From positions 1 through 37,778 of the forward strand of contig NW_003314485.1 of NCBI RefSeq assembly GCF_000143415.4: 37,778 nucleotides of DNA, in the 5' to 3' direction. The number at the start of each line of letters is the position of its first letter. Positions within the stretch are counted from its first letter, which is position 1. The notes beneath the pieces are model-generated. The model was not told the DNA's origin. It saw only the letters and a program-made list of their open reading frames with translations, and did not search any database. The position numbers and the translations under genes were made by a program. Below, one piece after another: positions 1 through 10,400 of the stretch. The DNA is from Selaginella moellendorffii (Eukaryota > Streptophyta > Lycopodiopsida > Selaginellales > Selaginellaceae).

Positions 1-25
1 GTATTCGTTAACATTTTTGGAAACA

Positions 26-985
26 TATGGGAAGATCGATTCATCTTTTTTGATCTTCCCGATGGGATGGCACCACCACAGGGGGATACTCCGTCATGGA
101 ATGTGTTGCAGGCCCAACACATTTCCCAAGCCTTAAAGGTTGCGAGCAGCTTCATGACATACGAGGGTGTGGTTGTCATGATCCTTCCTCGCTCTCTAAT
201 GTGGGAAGGCCTTCTCGCACACTTGGCTGACAACGATGATGGATTTGTTGAGTTTTCATCTGGCTGCCTTCTTTCGAGTATGGCGGTGGACACAAAAGGC
301 ACTAGCAGGCAGACGCGAAAGGTGTGTGACTTCTTTATCTATAAATTAACTCTATTCTATTTTTTTTTTCCAGATTTATTCCTGGAACTACCATGCTCTA
401 TGCCACATTGGGAACCGGCGTAATGCCACACGAGCTGACGAGCGTGCTGCTCTTGCTTTACCAGGATATGACAGCTCTACAGACATCATCCCAAATGTGA
501 TTGACTCGGACGTTCTTCACCCAGCGTTCCCTGGTTATCGACATCGTTCGGTCACGGCCATGCAAATCTTGTTGGAGTTATTTTGTCCGCCAAAGGGGAT
601 TGTGCTTGATGCTACAGCAGGATTTGGATCAATGGTGCAGGCAGCAAAAGAGACAGGCCGAGCGGTTTTTGCACTTGAGAAGGAGGGTGCCTTTGAGGAC
701 ATTCTTAGGAGATTTTGCGACAGGTGATGTTAGTGCTTGAAATAATCTATAATATTTATTCTCAAATGTTTCTATTTTATTAGGTCTACACTTATCACAC
801 ACAGTGTTTCAGTCCACACGCTTGATCTTGATGATATGGATGATCATATGGACCAAAGTCAATTCCACTTACCTATTTATGCTGAACGTATGGCACAACA
901 TTACATACAACACGAGCCTATAGTGAAGGAGCATTCCACTATACCCATTTCTACTTTTCTGGATATGGAAGCAGAAGAAGATTGA
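26..985 (+). pseudogene. Truncated inverted copy of the ParB-methyltransferase gene (C-terminal part)
   Basis: This is the 3' end of the gene found intact on the opposite strand at 33723-37573. Three exons are visible: 26-321, 374-723 and 784-985, separated by introns of 52 and 60 bp that are the same as in the intact copy. The exons carry the methyltransferase motif IV region (DLPDG) and the SAM-binding motif I (VLDATAGFG), then a short acidic tail ending at TGA 983-985. The copy is broken: everything upstream of position 26 is unrelated to the intact gene, so the ParB-like half is missing, and one T is missing near position 40 relative to the intact copy, which shifts the frame just before motif IV. 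Elsewhere the segments I compared are identical, so the copy is very young or is an assembly artefact. Confidence 0.9.
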
Positions 986-1263
986 ATATATTCTGATTTT
1001 AATATAAATTATATTGTTTAATATATTATTTTCTTTTTTTGTAGACTAAAAGATTAGTTCATGTCGAACCAATAATCTACATGAGCTTATGGAATACCTT
1101 AAACACCTAGATTTTATGTTAAAAATTCTTGGTTCAGGACGAACTAAGGTAGTGCCATTAAACTTTCGCTAGTTAGGGGATTGTATTGACTTCCGTTGAC
1201 TTTCGTTGACTTTCATTGACTTGAGCTCAGCTCGTGAGCTCAGCTCAAAAACTACCCAGCCCC
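26..1263 (+). repeat. Left arm of a 1.24-kb inverted repeat
   Basis: Positions 26-1263 are the reverse complement of 33445-34683 with a single 1-nt length difference. The inner end of the arm coincides with a GAGCTCAGCT-rich palindromic stretch followed by CTACCCAGCCCC, which is also the edge of the right arm. The arms are separated by about 32 kb. The shared inner boundary suggests a real element terminus rather than a random breakpoint. Confidence 0.92.
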
Positions 1264-2186
1264 GTTAAGGAGTTTGTTGTTATGACTGAGTTGTCAAAAG
1301 GTACAAGCTACACTATCAAAATGAAAATCCATCCTATACCTGTCCAGATTTTACACAGGGGGAGAACAGGGGAAAGGTATATTTAGCTTGCAAGCACATC
1401 TATTACATTTTTATGCAGGAACTAAACCAAGATCCTAAGGTCGACCATCACATCCATCAGGGAAGCTTTACAATTGCAAAGCTTGAGAAGTGTTTCTAGA
1501 TCACTTTTGGTGTTCGGATCTATATTTATACTTGTATTTTATTGATCGAATTTACTTGGAAATATAGATTAAATCAAAATTTGAAAAATGAAAAGATGTT
1601 GGTGTGGGACGAACTAATGTTTTCCTTATGTTTGAGAAGTCGTGAGCTCAACTCATGAGCTCATGAGCTCAAAACCTACCTGGGCTCGATGTTATTAGCT
1701 CCTGCTTAAGAAACTTGAGTTCCTTAGTATGGTTGACTGGGATTTATTTAGCTTAGCTAATGTGATAGTTGGCATGAACAAATGTTTATTCGTCTTGCAG
1801 CATTAATTTTGTTCTATTGATTGTTGTTGCAGTTGGTTTTGATAAATTAGATGTTATTTCCTTTGGGTGATATATTTGTGAGCATTTTGTTTGCTAGTTA
1901 ATGATATTTTGTGTTCTTTGAGTTATCTTATATAAGTTGTTTAACATGCTATCTACAATCTTTGATAATTAAATTTCTTATTAAGTTTTTTTGATGATAC
2001 ACTAGCTATTGAATTTTGTTGGATGGTGAATCCTATATTTTCCAATTATGATGATTTTGGTGGTTCTTAATTCTTGTTTATCAGATAATAACTTTTTTGG
2101 AATACTTTTGTGTTCTAATCTAAGATTTATTCACTGATAATTAAATCTCTAAAATATCATTGCCTCTAACTTTGATATTGTCCATC
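1264..2186. other. AT-rich intergenic stretch with a second, diverged element terminus
   Basis: No gene is recognised. At 1590-1690 there is a diverged, same-orientation version of the terminus seen at 1130-1263: a GGACGAACTAA motif, then a GAGCTC-rich palindromic block, then CTACCTGGGCTCG. A short spliceable-looking open stretch lies at about 1290-1500, with a GT..AG pair around 1379-1420 and a stop at about 1500, but I cannot assign it to a family. The rest is AT-rich and featureless. Confidence 0.5.
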
Positions 2187-2188
2187 TA

Positions 2189-2211
2189 AGCTCTATTTCG
2201 TTAAAGTGGGA
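2189..2211 (+). repeat. Left terminal inverted repeat of the 11.4-kb unit
   Basis: Twenty-three bases beginning AGCTCTATTTCG match the reverse complement of 13578-13600 with one mismatch. TA precedes it. Immediately inside, AAGTGGGA and TCCCACTT (2204-2228) can form a small hairpin that the right end lacks. Confidence 0.65.
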
Positions 2212-2629
2212 ATTGTCATTATCCCACTTGTAAAATAAGGTTTCCAAACCTTTATATAGTATATAAATATAAAAAAATTCAACTGCATTGAGGCACATGC
2301 CATTTTATTTTAAACAAGGAAATGTCTACTCAATCACTTCTCCTCCCCCTGCCACTACTTCACCTCTCTCTTCTCCTTGTCATCGTCGTCTAATTTCTTT
2401 CCATCCTTTTAATATTGACTCAGTTGCTCCGAGTCTAGGTGGAGCCCAAGTCCCCATTCAATCTTTACTTTCCCCTTATTAATAAAACAACTTCGCAGAC
2501 TTCCAATAACATGCTGTAACACTTCTAGTATAATGCAAATCCTCTCAAAGAATTGTCTTTTAATATTAATACAATGGCATGGAACCCCATGCCATAATAA
2601 GTTACATTTTTAATTAAATACATGCCATC

Positions 2630-3492
2630 TCAGACTGTTATTTTTTGCCTCCAACGCCTATACAATAATCTTGGAATTTCATCACTCTCCACACTATCAA
2701 GATTTAAACCCAATAGTAATGCCATCTCTTCTCTAATACGTCCACGCTCATGTTCAGTGGTCGAAGAACCCATCCGGTTGAGCAGATTATGGAGATGCAG
2801 ATAGTGCTTGGCTAGACAATATACATGCCATAAATGATGACTGGTGTCTGTCCGATCAAATGGCTTCTGATATACCGTTCCATCTGCCATTTGGTTGATT
2901 TCTGCAGCCACCTCCTGGACTGGCCGGTTCTCTATCACCATCGCTCCAAGCCGTTTTGCAAGGTCCCCCAGAACATACGGTTTCTTCTCCCTAGTTTCCA
3001 TACTGCAAGAGATGGGGTGCATTGCATATGTGTGCGTGTTCGCTGCAGTTTTAATCGGCAAGTCATCGATGATGAGGATTTCACTTGACCTAGCAGTCCG
3101 GTTCATCACTACAGCCTCTGGCTTGACGAAGATGGGCTTGCTACCCCTCACATGGACCATAGTCAAGCAATCCTCCTGCGTTAGGAGAAAGTCAAATGGT
3201 AATATTACTCGCGTCTGATCGTGCATCATCTGTAGCAACGTTAATGCATTGTGGTGCATCATGGATGTCCAAACTCCCAATTGCAAATTGAACCCGGCCC
3301 TCTGTTTTAAGTGTCGCATGGTCATTATTAGATCCCGCAGTTTCTCCCGTGTGATTAATGTGAATCTGTCTCTTTTGACCAACTTGCGACCGCAGGCTTT
3401 GGAGGGTGCAGTGACATTCGAGGACGAGCCACGCTCATGGGAGAAAAGGACACCGTTCAGATCAAAAACGATACAGTACTTTCGTCGTGACT
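2630..3492 (-). pseudogene. Exon 8: FCP1/NIF-type HAD phosphatase domain
   Basis: This 863-nt exon encodes about 287 residues ending at TGA 2630-2632. It begins ESRRKYCIVFDLNGVLF. FDLNGVL matches HAD motif I (DxDGT/V in active FCP1-like phosphatases), with Asn at the second acidic position. GVWTSM matches the FCP1/NIF-type motif around the second conserved block, and EILIIDDLP matches the acidic motif III. Family knowledge: FCP1/SCP-type HAD enzymes dephosphorylate phospho-Ser/Thr through an aspartyl-phosphate. The first Asp is the nucleophile and the second the general acid, so an Asn there would be expected to weaken or abolish catalysis, although Asp-Leu-Asn-Gly forms also occur in plant HAD proteins. 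The open frame is long and undamaged, in contrast to upstream exons. Confidence 0.75.
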
Positions 3493-3649
3493 CTGAAATG
3501 AAATGCGTCAGCATAAAAAATGGTACAAGTCAATTTTACCATCTACAATATTAGTGAATGGTGCTCCCGATGGTCGTTCAGAGGTTTTGGTCGAGGAAAC
3601 GTGAAGGGCGGAAATACTCTCCTCTGCAATGTGGGGTCAATCGCATCCG

Positions 3650-3746
3650 ATGGCGTGTGGGCACATGCCATTTCAGCTGTAGACTCTGGTACAACTGGCT
3701 CAACAGTGGCATGGGGTGGTTCCGATGGCGTGTGATCACACGCCAT
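3650..3746. repeat. Two palindrome copies inside exon 7
   Basis: Copies at 3650-3671 and 3725-3746 lie 53 bp apart, each followed on the coding strand by CGG and preceded by GCTGAA. They encode MACAHTP and MACDHTP within an amino-acid repeat. The 3725 copy is a perfect 22-bp palindrome containing TGATCA at its centre. Confidence 0.9.
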
Positions 3747-5086
3747 TTCAGCTGGTGCCTCCGTTGGCAAAGTGGACATGACCGAACAGGTAGCAGGGGC
3801 GGTGTAGGGAGGTTCCAACGGCGCGTAGTCAGACGATTGGGCACACGTTGAGTCCGTTGGAAATGAGGATACGACCGGCTCGGCGGCTGGGGCGGCCTCA
3901 TGCGGGTCCAATGGCGCCTGGTCACCGTCAGTTGGATACGTGGACAAGATTGACTCAGTGGTATGGGCAGCATCAAGTGGAGCGTGGTCAGCTTGCTTGG
4001 CGTTGATATGGATAGTAGCCTCCACCAGCTCTGATGACTCTTGTAGGCAAGTAGAGTCCACTGGCGGATCCATATGCATGTCCAAATATCTCCCTTCGAT
4101 TGAGATGGTATCCTCCCTACTGGCTACTAAAAACAAACTCATTAGCACATTGAATCGACTATACTGTATTTACCATCAACTGCTATTGGGCGCACTGCTG
4201 ATTCTGAAGGATTGGACATACGTTTCGACCCTTGCTTGGCACTATCCTTCCTCAATACTAAAGACTAGAGTTTGTATCTTAATTCAACTAAATAATCTCT
4301 ACTTACCATTTGCTTTGCAACCTACATGGACAATGTTAGAAATGGTAAAAGGTTAGGAATGGATGTACTATTATTTACCTGATGGTTTGTCTTGTATGAC
4401 CTTCCTCCGCTGCTCTTTGGCCACCTCAGGCTGGCCATCGTCGTCATCATCGTCGTCGTCGTTATTGTGATCGTCACCATTGTGAGGACCATCCAAGTCC
4501 TCTTCGTCCTCCTCTTCTTCGTCCTCCTCTTCTTCGTCCTCCTCTTCTTTGTCCTCCTCTTTGTCCTTCTGCTCTTCCTGCTCATTATCTTTCTCTGGCT
4601 CCTCATCCCCCTCCTGCATTTCTTCCATAGGCTGCTCAGGCTGGATGGCTTGTTCTTCCAGGACCATCTTGGGAAAATCATCTGGCCGAGTCTCCATCTC
4701 AAAATACAAGACATCCATAGCCTGTTTTAGTGCGTGACCTAGGACCGTATCCTCACCCGACTGTCTTAACATGGTTTCTGCAAGTTCTTGCACCCTTCGA
4801 AGACGACGAGATGAGAAAAACGTGGCCTTGACTTGAAAAGCATCCCTCATCCATTGTACCTCTCCATTGAGATTGGGGAAGGGGAGTCCGCCATAGGAAT
4901 CTGAGTCAGGAGGTGGTGACCGCGAGGCATTACCTATCATCTTTTCGTTGCCCTTCTTCCTTTTCGAATCAAACGCCTCTGATCCCGACGACTGTCCAAC
5001 GTGCTTTCGCTTTTTATGACCACTGTCAATTTGAGCTTGACTGGTGCTTGCCTGTTTTGCCTTTGAAGAAGTGTCTCCTGCAAGGA

Positions 5087-5108
5087 ATGGCATGAGACCA
5101 CACGCCAT
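5087..5108. repeat. Palindrome copy in intron 3 of the leftward gene
   Basis: The copy fills nearly half of the 49-bp intron 5078-5126, ending 9 bp before the acceptor TCCTTGCAG on the minus strand. Confidence 0.88.
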
Positions 5109-5227
5109 TGCAAATATAATTTGTACCTCCTTTTTTCCTATTGCTTGTCTGTTTGTCCTTCTTCGACGCGCCACCAGTGCGCTTTTCAGTCCTCGTATCT
5201 GAATATTCACAACGATCTATAATCAAA

Positions 5228-5249
5228 ATGGCGTGAGGCCTCACGTGAC
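5228..5249. repeat. Decayed palindrome filling intron 2
   Basis: The inferred intron 5217-5254 is only 38 bp, and 22 bp of it is this palindrome copy. CGTGAGGCCTCACG remains perfectly self-complementary, while the outer part of one arm has changed. Confidence 0.75.
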
Positions 5250-5376
5250 CTTACCTTGTGCAGGTTGTGAGCTCGGCCCAACAGTAGCTGTTAACGCTGT
5301 TTCAGCATCTGGGGGTGGCCATGCTCCTGCATACAGAGCTTGTGAGATAACATTTAAACTTAAAGTGCGTACTCAC

Positions 5377-6691
5377 CAGGTTCACAGAGAAGATACTGTT
5401 TTTCTTTGGCAACTGTAATTATATGCTTCATTGAAGTCACCTCTTCAATGGAGTTTGTCACCGAGACACACGGGACACCCTTGAGTAGTGCGGCTCGAAA
5501 GAATAGTCCGCCGCAGTTGTACTCGACAACGCATTTGCCCTTGGAGTCGGAAGCAGGTGCTATTGCGTTGAAGACCTAGCTGAGCATTTCCCATGCTGCA
5601 CCTGGAGCTTTCTCTGGATTCGAAAGCTCCATAGCCGTCTTCAGTTCCTCAGGCACGGGTAAATTGACCTCCCTCAGATCAATTCGATCAGCTTTGTCGA
5701 ACGAAGCTGGGAAGTCACTCCAGTCCCACTCTGCTGCAGGACCAATAACAAGGGCGAGTGTGAAGATGCGGACATTCGTCGGTATCTTCTTCTTAGCCAT
5801 TATCCCATGGATCTCCTACATCTCCTTGCCTTTCAACCGAGCCTTCACCTCGTTCAAGGCCTTCCAGAACTTGTGATAGGATTCGGAGTCGTAGATCATA
5901 TAGTGGACTGAAGATTCCACCTCCGCAAGTCCCACCATTAAGTCAATGATGGAGCTGACTTCGTCTGCATGAATGATCTCCTCGTTTGTGAAGTCCATCA
6001 CACAAAAGATGTTCTTGACCTGCTCATCTCCACGGGAAACGATGCTCCTCCACCTTTGATCCTCATCCGAATTCACGTATACCCGGTAAGGTTCTCGATA
6101 GGCCTCTACTGCGGGGTCGAGCTGTTTCTGAAGCCGGCGGTCGACATCCCTCTTAATGAAATTTGGATACTGATCCAACTTCTTAGCTTTACTTTTCGTG
6201 GCATCCCGCAGCAGATCGATGAACTTGGGGGCCCCCTTCACGTACTCGTCGATGTCTTCATTTGACAACTCCAGCTCTTCCATCATCTCTTGCGTGGTGT
6301 CGATGCTCACCCTCTCCACGGCCACTTGCTCGAAGATCCAATCCTTCAATAGTGCACGAGCTCTCAGAGTCGTGCACAAGTCCTCGTATGTCACAATATG
6401 GCCGGGAGTCATTTTGGTCTTGTTGAAGACTACCTCACCACGTAGAAGAGCATTAGCCACTGTCAGAAGGTCGTCGTCGTCTAGAGACCTCGAGAAACGC
6501 AAGGCGTTGAGCTTCAAATCATTGGGCTTCCGGCCGTCCTCCACACCCATTGAGTTTAGCAACTCCCCGTCATGGTACCTCCTCAGCATATCTACCCATT
6601 TGTCAAAAACAACTTTTGTCGCGAGTAGAATGTTATGGATGCTGAGTGTGTCATTGACCCCCAGTGTTTTCGAGAGAAGACTCGAGAATTC
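5377..6691 (-). pseudogene. Exon 1: large N-terminal region, possible degenerate methyltransferase fold
   Basis: The 1,315-nt exon is one continuous frame except for two TAG codons (5816-5818 and 5576-5578). The first 290 residues are helical and charged, with no family I recognise. Near the end the order of blocks resembles the permuted methyltransferase at the right end of the window: a hydrophobic strand with YMIYDSESYHKF where a DPPY-type motif IV would sit, a second strand (IFTLALVIGP), then a glycine loop VVEYNCGGLFFRAALLKG where SAM motif I would sit. No canonical catalytic motif survives, so if this is a methyltransferase relative it is probably inactive. The similarity is my inference from pattern order, not from an alignment. 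Confidence 0.45.
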
Positions 6692-6702
6692 CTGCAATGG
6701 AA

Positions 6703-6724
6703 ATGGCGTGAGGCCACATGCTAT
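6703..6724. repeat. Palindrome copy directly upstream of the exon 1 acceptor
   Basis: On the minus strand the palindrome is followed by TTCCATTGCAG and then exon 1. Together with the copy at 5087 this gives two cases of a palindrome ending 9-11 bp before a 3' splice site with nearly the same intervening sequence. Confidence 0.85.
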
Positions 6725-6884
6725 GCCACATGTCTAGAAGCAAAGTCTAGAAGCTACTCAATTTGAAATTTGTCAAAGGAGTCATAAGATCTGGTTTGTC
6801 AGAGGATTTGATGTGACATTCAAGCGTGTGTTATTTTTGAATTCTCGAACTCATTCCTAGGTCTATCATTTTTGTGCGCCGTGT

Positions 6885-7062
6885 TCTTGGTTCCGCTGAG
6901 CGCAGTGAGCGCTGCTTGTGTAAGCGGCGTTGTGAGCTGTGGTTTATGCGTCTACGAGCGGTTGCGGCATTGCGAGTGCCATTGCGAGCGGCAGTTTATG
7001 CGAGTGGCAGTTTGTGCGAGCGGCGCTACGAGCAGTTGCGGTGTTGCGAGCGGCACTGTCTT
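6885..7062. repeat. Degenerate GC-rich tandem repeat
   Basis: Units of roughly 12-18 bp built around TTGCGAGCGGCAGT recur about ten times with substitutions. Open frames here on both strands are by-products of the repeat and are not called as genes. Confidence 0.7.
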
Positions 7063-7148
7063 TGGTGTGGCTACCGCTTCCTCTTGATATTCGGCACTTG
7101 TGCTTCCTGGTATGTTCACCATGGAATGGCTTAGGACCACATTTAGAA

Positions 7149-7338
7149 ATGGCATGAGGCCACATGCCATCTTGGGCCCTTGCAATTTCATGGCTAGCGT
7201 ATTGTCATGTATGTTTTTACTTGCCTGCAGCTGTGTGTATATCAAGATGGCATGAGGCCTCATGCCAATTTTGTGAATGCGAAATTTCACGTGGGTGTCA
7301 ATAGCATGTTTGAATAATGGCATGTGGCCTCATGCTAT
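7149..7338. repeat. Three palindrome copies in the divergent intergenic region
   Basis: Copies at 7149-7170, 7247-7268 and 7317-7338 have centres AGGCCA, AGGCCT and TGGCCT. Spacing start to start is 98 and 70 bp. They lie in the 300 bp before the rightward gene's ATG. Confidence 0.9.
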
Positions 7339-7420
7339 TGAGGTTGTTTGGTATGTTATGATTTAGGCCATTCTCCAATCATGTTTTGTATGGTCTTAAC
7401 TTCCTTTTTGCACTTTCAGA

Positions 7421-10400
7421 ATGGCCTTCAGGGTTAGGGAAAAGGTTTACATTTTGAATGGTGGGAAGAGAGTTGCAAAAGGGACCCTTGTGTCTATGGA
7501 TCAGAACTTTGTTATACACTGTGAAAGGCTTGGGGAAGGCAATGCTGCTGTATCAGTAGAGACTATCTTCGATGGGAATGTGGTCGCTATTGAATGAGGA
7601 GAGATGGTCGTCGGGGTAAATGTTGTTGTTGCCTTGAAAAATCTTCAGAAGAAAGCAGATGTTGGGGACAGCGCAAGTGCGACGCATGTTCCCTCCGTGG
7701 ATCTTAAGAACCGTGCTACATGGATTCAGGCGAAGGTGTTTCTAAACAACCCCGAGGGGGAGGTGGTAGTTGAGGGCTTAGCCACAGTTGTCGATCCAAG
7801 AGATGCGGTTGCTAATCAAGAATTGGGCTGGGATGATATTGGAGTTGCGATTTTAGAGGTTGTTGACACAGAAGAAAACAATCTGACTATTGGAAGCATT
7901 GTGCAGTGGAAATTGAGGCACTTAGTGTTTGAGAATGTGAAGGATTCACAATCAAACACCACTACAATTGATGACAGAACATCTCTTCATGGGAAAAGAA
8001 AGTACACCTTCCTAAAGCGCAGCCAAAGGGATCTGAGCAACAAACTAAAAAGGCAGAAAATGGCGATGGAGGTTCGAATGGTCTCGACAGTTGCTTGTTG
8101 CAAGAGGAGGTGCTGTCAACATGCTGATTGGGATGCTATTGAAGAGGAAAGAGCAAGATACAAGACATTGTCCTGGAAGGCAGCTCGCAATTTTGTGTAT
8201 GAGGCATTATGGTCATCTGTTGATGCTTCAGAACATTAGGTGGGGGGCATGGTCTTCCAGAGAGGTTTGGTCTACATGAAGGCATGGAGAATCATTTATG
8301 GAGTCCCTCGAACCACATTCTACAGAATCAAAACTGAGTTCGAGGAACAAAGGGTTCAACAGGCAGTCCATGGGAACGACGGTACGCACAAAACCAGGGG
8401 TCATGTTGTATATGGAGAGGCAATCTTCAAGAGGTTTGTCGAGACATGTAGCAAGCAGCAACCACATAAAACCCGCCTCTTGGAAGATGAAACACGAGAC
8501 ACCCAACGAGTTCTCCCTTCCATGTATACCAAGGGGGCCATATTGGAAGATGTGAATCGGGAACTCCAGAGTAATGGCTACAGGAAGCTGAGCCAATCTA
8601 GATTTAGTAGATTGTGGAGCAACAGGTTCAGGGATGTGAGTATAGGAAAGTACTCCAGCTTTTCAAAGTGTGACGAGTGCACTGCTATCAAAATGGCTTT
8701 GTCGAAGAATTCTTGCAGCGCTCAAGAGCGAGAGACGTTGGTTAGAAGGCGGCTCGACCACAACATCGAGCAGAGAAGCTGCAGGACTGCATATTATCAT
8801 AACAGGATTCTCTCCATGGAGAGACCTGACTCTTACCTCTGCATCATCCACGACAAAATGGACCAGAAAAAGACGTGCTTACCTCGACTCAATCCTGCCC
8901 CCAAGGCAATCTCTTCATCCATGCAGCTGCCTGTGTCTCTGTTTGGCATAATCGCTCATGGGCATGGTGCCCAGAACTATGGGAACTTCTTTGTACCTCT
9001 ATGGGGTGGCGGGGGTGCAAACATGATGATTGCGTCCCTAGCAAAACACTTAAGGTCTCTGCAAAGTGCGCAGACTGAGCTGAACGGCCAACCCTTGCAT
9101 AAGGCCCTTATCGATCGAACCCCATACAGGGTTCAGCTGGAGGAGGAGCAAAGGCTTGCAGTATCGCGTGGGGCCCCATGCCATCCCAGTGAATATGTTG
9201 GCCGTCAGATTGTAGGGTTATCACGTGAGGCCTCATGCCATTCCGACGAGGCTGGTCGCCCGGTGAATGCACAGCCTCATCCAAACGAAGCAGAATCTCA
9301 AGGAAGTTCTTGCGGCCGATGTGGCCTTCCACCCCATCTTTTGCTCCAAACAGATAATGCTGGCAGTGAGAACAAAAACATGTACGTCTTCGCGTACTTG
9401 GCGATGCTTGTTGCCAAAGGCATATTTGAAACGGTTACACTTGGCTTTCTCATGGTTGGGCACACTCATGAAGACGTCGATGCCATGTTCAGTCACCTGG
9501 CAGAGTCCCTCCGGCGATCCAATGTCCTCACCCTCCCACAACTCTACGATGAATTCCAAAATTGCATCAAAGGCACTGTTGAAGCTGCACTTCTAACAGA
9601 GGTTCCAGACTTTAAGGGGTTTGTAAGAGGCTACATCAGGGACGGATCCGAAATGCTGATTGGCCACTCCAAGCCTGTTCAGTTTCATTTCAGCATGTGT
9701 GACGGTGCTCCAGTGATGAGGTACAAGATGAGAGAATGGGACACAGTGTGGCTGCCAGTGGACGGCATTGAACTCTTCAAGAGAGATCCCATAACTGGGG
9801 AACCTATGATTCCTCAGGGTTCCCCACGGCCGATGCACCCGGATGGACTCAAAAACCAGAAAAGTATAGTGGCCGGGATTAGACAGCATATTGCCTTCTG
9901 GAAGAGGGGGTTGGTGTTTGGTGGAGAATCCTATTTTCAGAGGTGCAAGCCTTTGCTCGAATACTGGGAGAAGATTATATCTGCTATCCAAAATGGGCCG
10001 GTTGTATATGAAGAATTGGAAGAGTCCTTTTGGCCAGAACCCAGAGCACTAGATAGTAGCGGAACAATGTCCTCTGGAAATGCAGTGACAGATAACAATG
10101 TTGAGGATCACTATTGTGGGCCGAGGAACAAGAAGCCGGATTCAGCATTCAATCCAGTACAAGTCTGCAAAGGAATGGTCATGCTTGTCAGACCCAGTAA
10201 TAAAAAACAAATGATATGGGTGGGGCGCTGCATCACTGATGCAGAGGAGGACGCGGAAATTAACTCCTTCAATGTAACTGTGGAGTGGTTCAAGCCAAGT
10301 TCCGGATATACGAAGGATTGCCTAGAAAAGAGATGGGTGCTGAATCCAAGGGATCCTAGCATGAGCATATCGGTGGATAATGTTGTGCATGGTTGGATGC

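Larger units (their letters stand above)
3540..5326 (-). pseudogene. Exons 2-7: basic, acidic and Ala/Pro-repeat linker of the leftward gene
   Basis: This region encodes no recognisable fold. Exon 3 and the start of exon 4 are Lys/Arg-rich (HKKRKH, SKRKKG, possible nuclear localisation signals). Exon 4 then has a helical stretch and a long Glu/Asp tract (about 4430-4600) built on GAG/GAA/GAC triplet repeats. Exon 7 contains four or five degenerate repeats of the form DxAPLxPP...SxxPTD. The last two repeat units each overlap a 22-bp palindrome, so that they read MACDHTPSE and MACAHTPSD. The palindromes therefore sit in the natural reading frame of the repeat. The predicted protein is largely disordered and strongly charged. 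Confidence 0.65.
2630..6691 (-). pseudogene. Eight-exon leftward gene: MTase-like? - acidic/repeat linker - FCP1-type HAD phosphatase
   Basis: Exons on the minus strand are 6691-5377, 5326-5255, 5216-5127, 5077-4379, 4321-4307, 4257-4174, 4126-3540 and 3492-2630. The seven introns are 38-57 bp, have GT..AG ends and are all phase 1, so the pieces join as one protein of about 1,240 codons. At least one more 5' exon is expected, because exon 1 begins at a clear acceptor (CCATTGCAG) with a palindrome just upstream. Damage: in-frame TAG at 5816-5818 and 5576-5578, and one missing base in exon 7, apparently in a C run near 3633, since the frame needed at the exon 7/8 junction (ending TNIVD) lies one base away from the frame entering the exon. 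The gene is head-to-head with the DUF7869 gene. Its role is unknown; the domain mix suggests an element-encoded nuclear protein. Confidence 0.7.
6725..7420. promoter_or_regulatory. Divergent intergenic region between the two genes of the 11.4-kb unit
   Basis: This segment separates the leftward gene (first visible exon ends at 6691) from the rightward gene (first ATG 7421). It holds three full palindromes (7149, 7247, 7317) and a GC-rich degenerate tandem repeat. An acceptor-like CTTTTTGCACTTTCAG precedes the ATG at 7421, so part of the region may be intron or 5' leader. A shared bidirectional promoter is plausible from the arrangement, but I see no diagnostic TATA element that I would defend. 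Confidence 0.4.

Noticed and set aside
3520-3976. Overlapping plus- and minus-strand ORFs (for example 3558-3851 and 3578-3976) as extra genes
   Set aside because: They are alternate-frame shadows of exon 7; splice phases support only the leftward gene.
4392-4730. Very hydrophobic plus-strand ORF (Val/Leu/Phe-rich), membrane-like
   Set aside because: It is the antisense shadow of the Asp/Glu tract in exon 4 of the leftward gene.
8240-8240. Treating the TAG at 8237 and the TGA at 7595 as lying within unrecognised introns
   Set aside because: No GT..AG pair of a credible length (about 45 bp or more) encloses either stop while keeping frame; they look like true in-frame stops.
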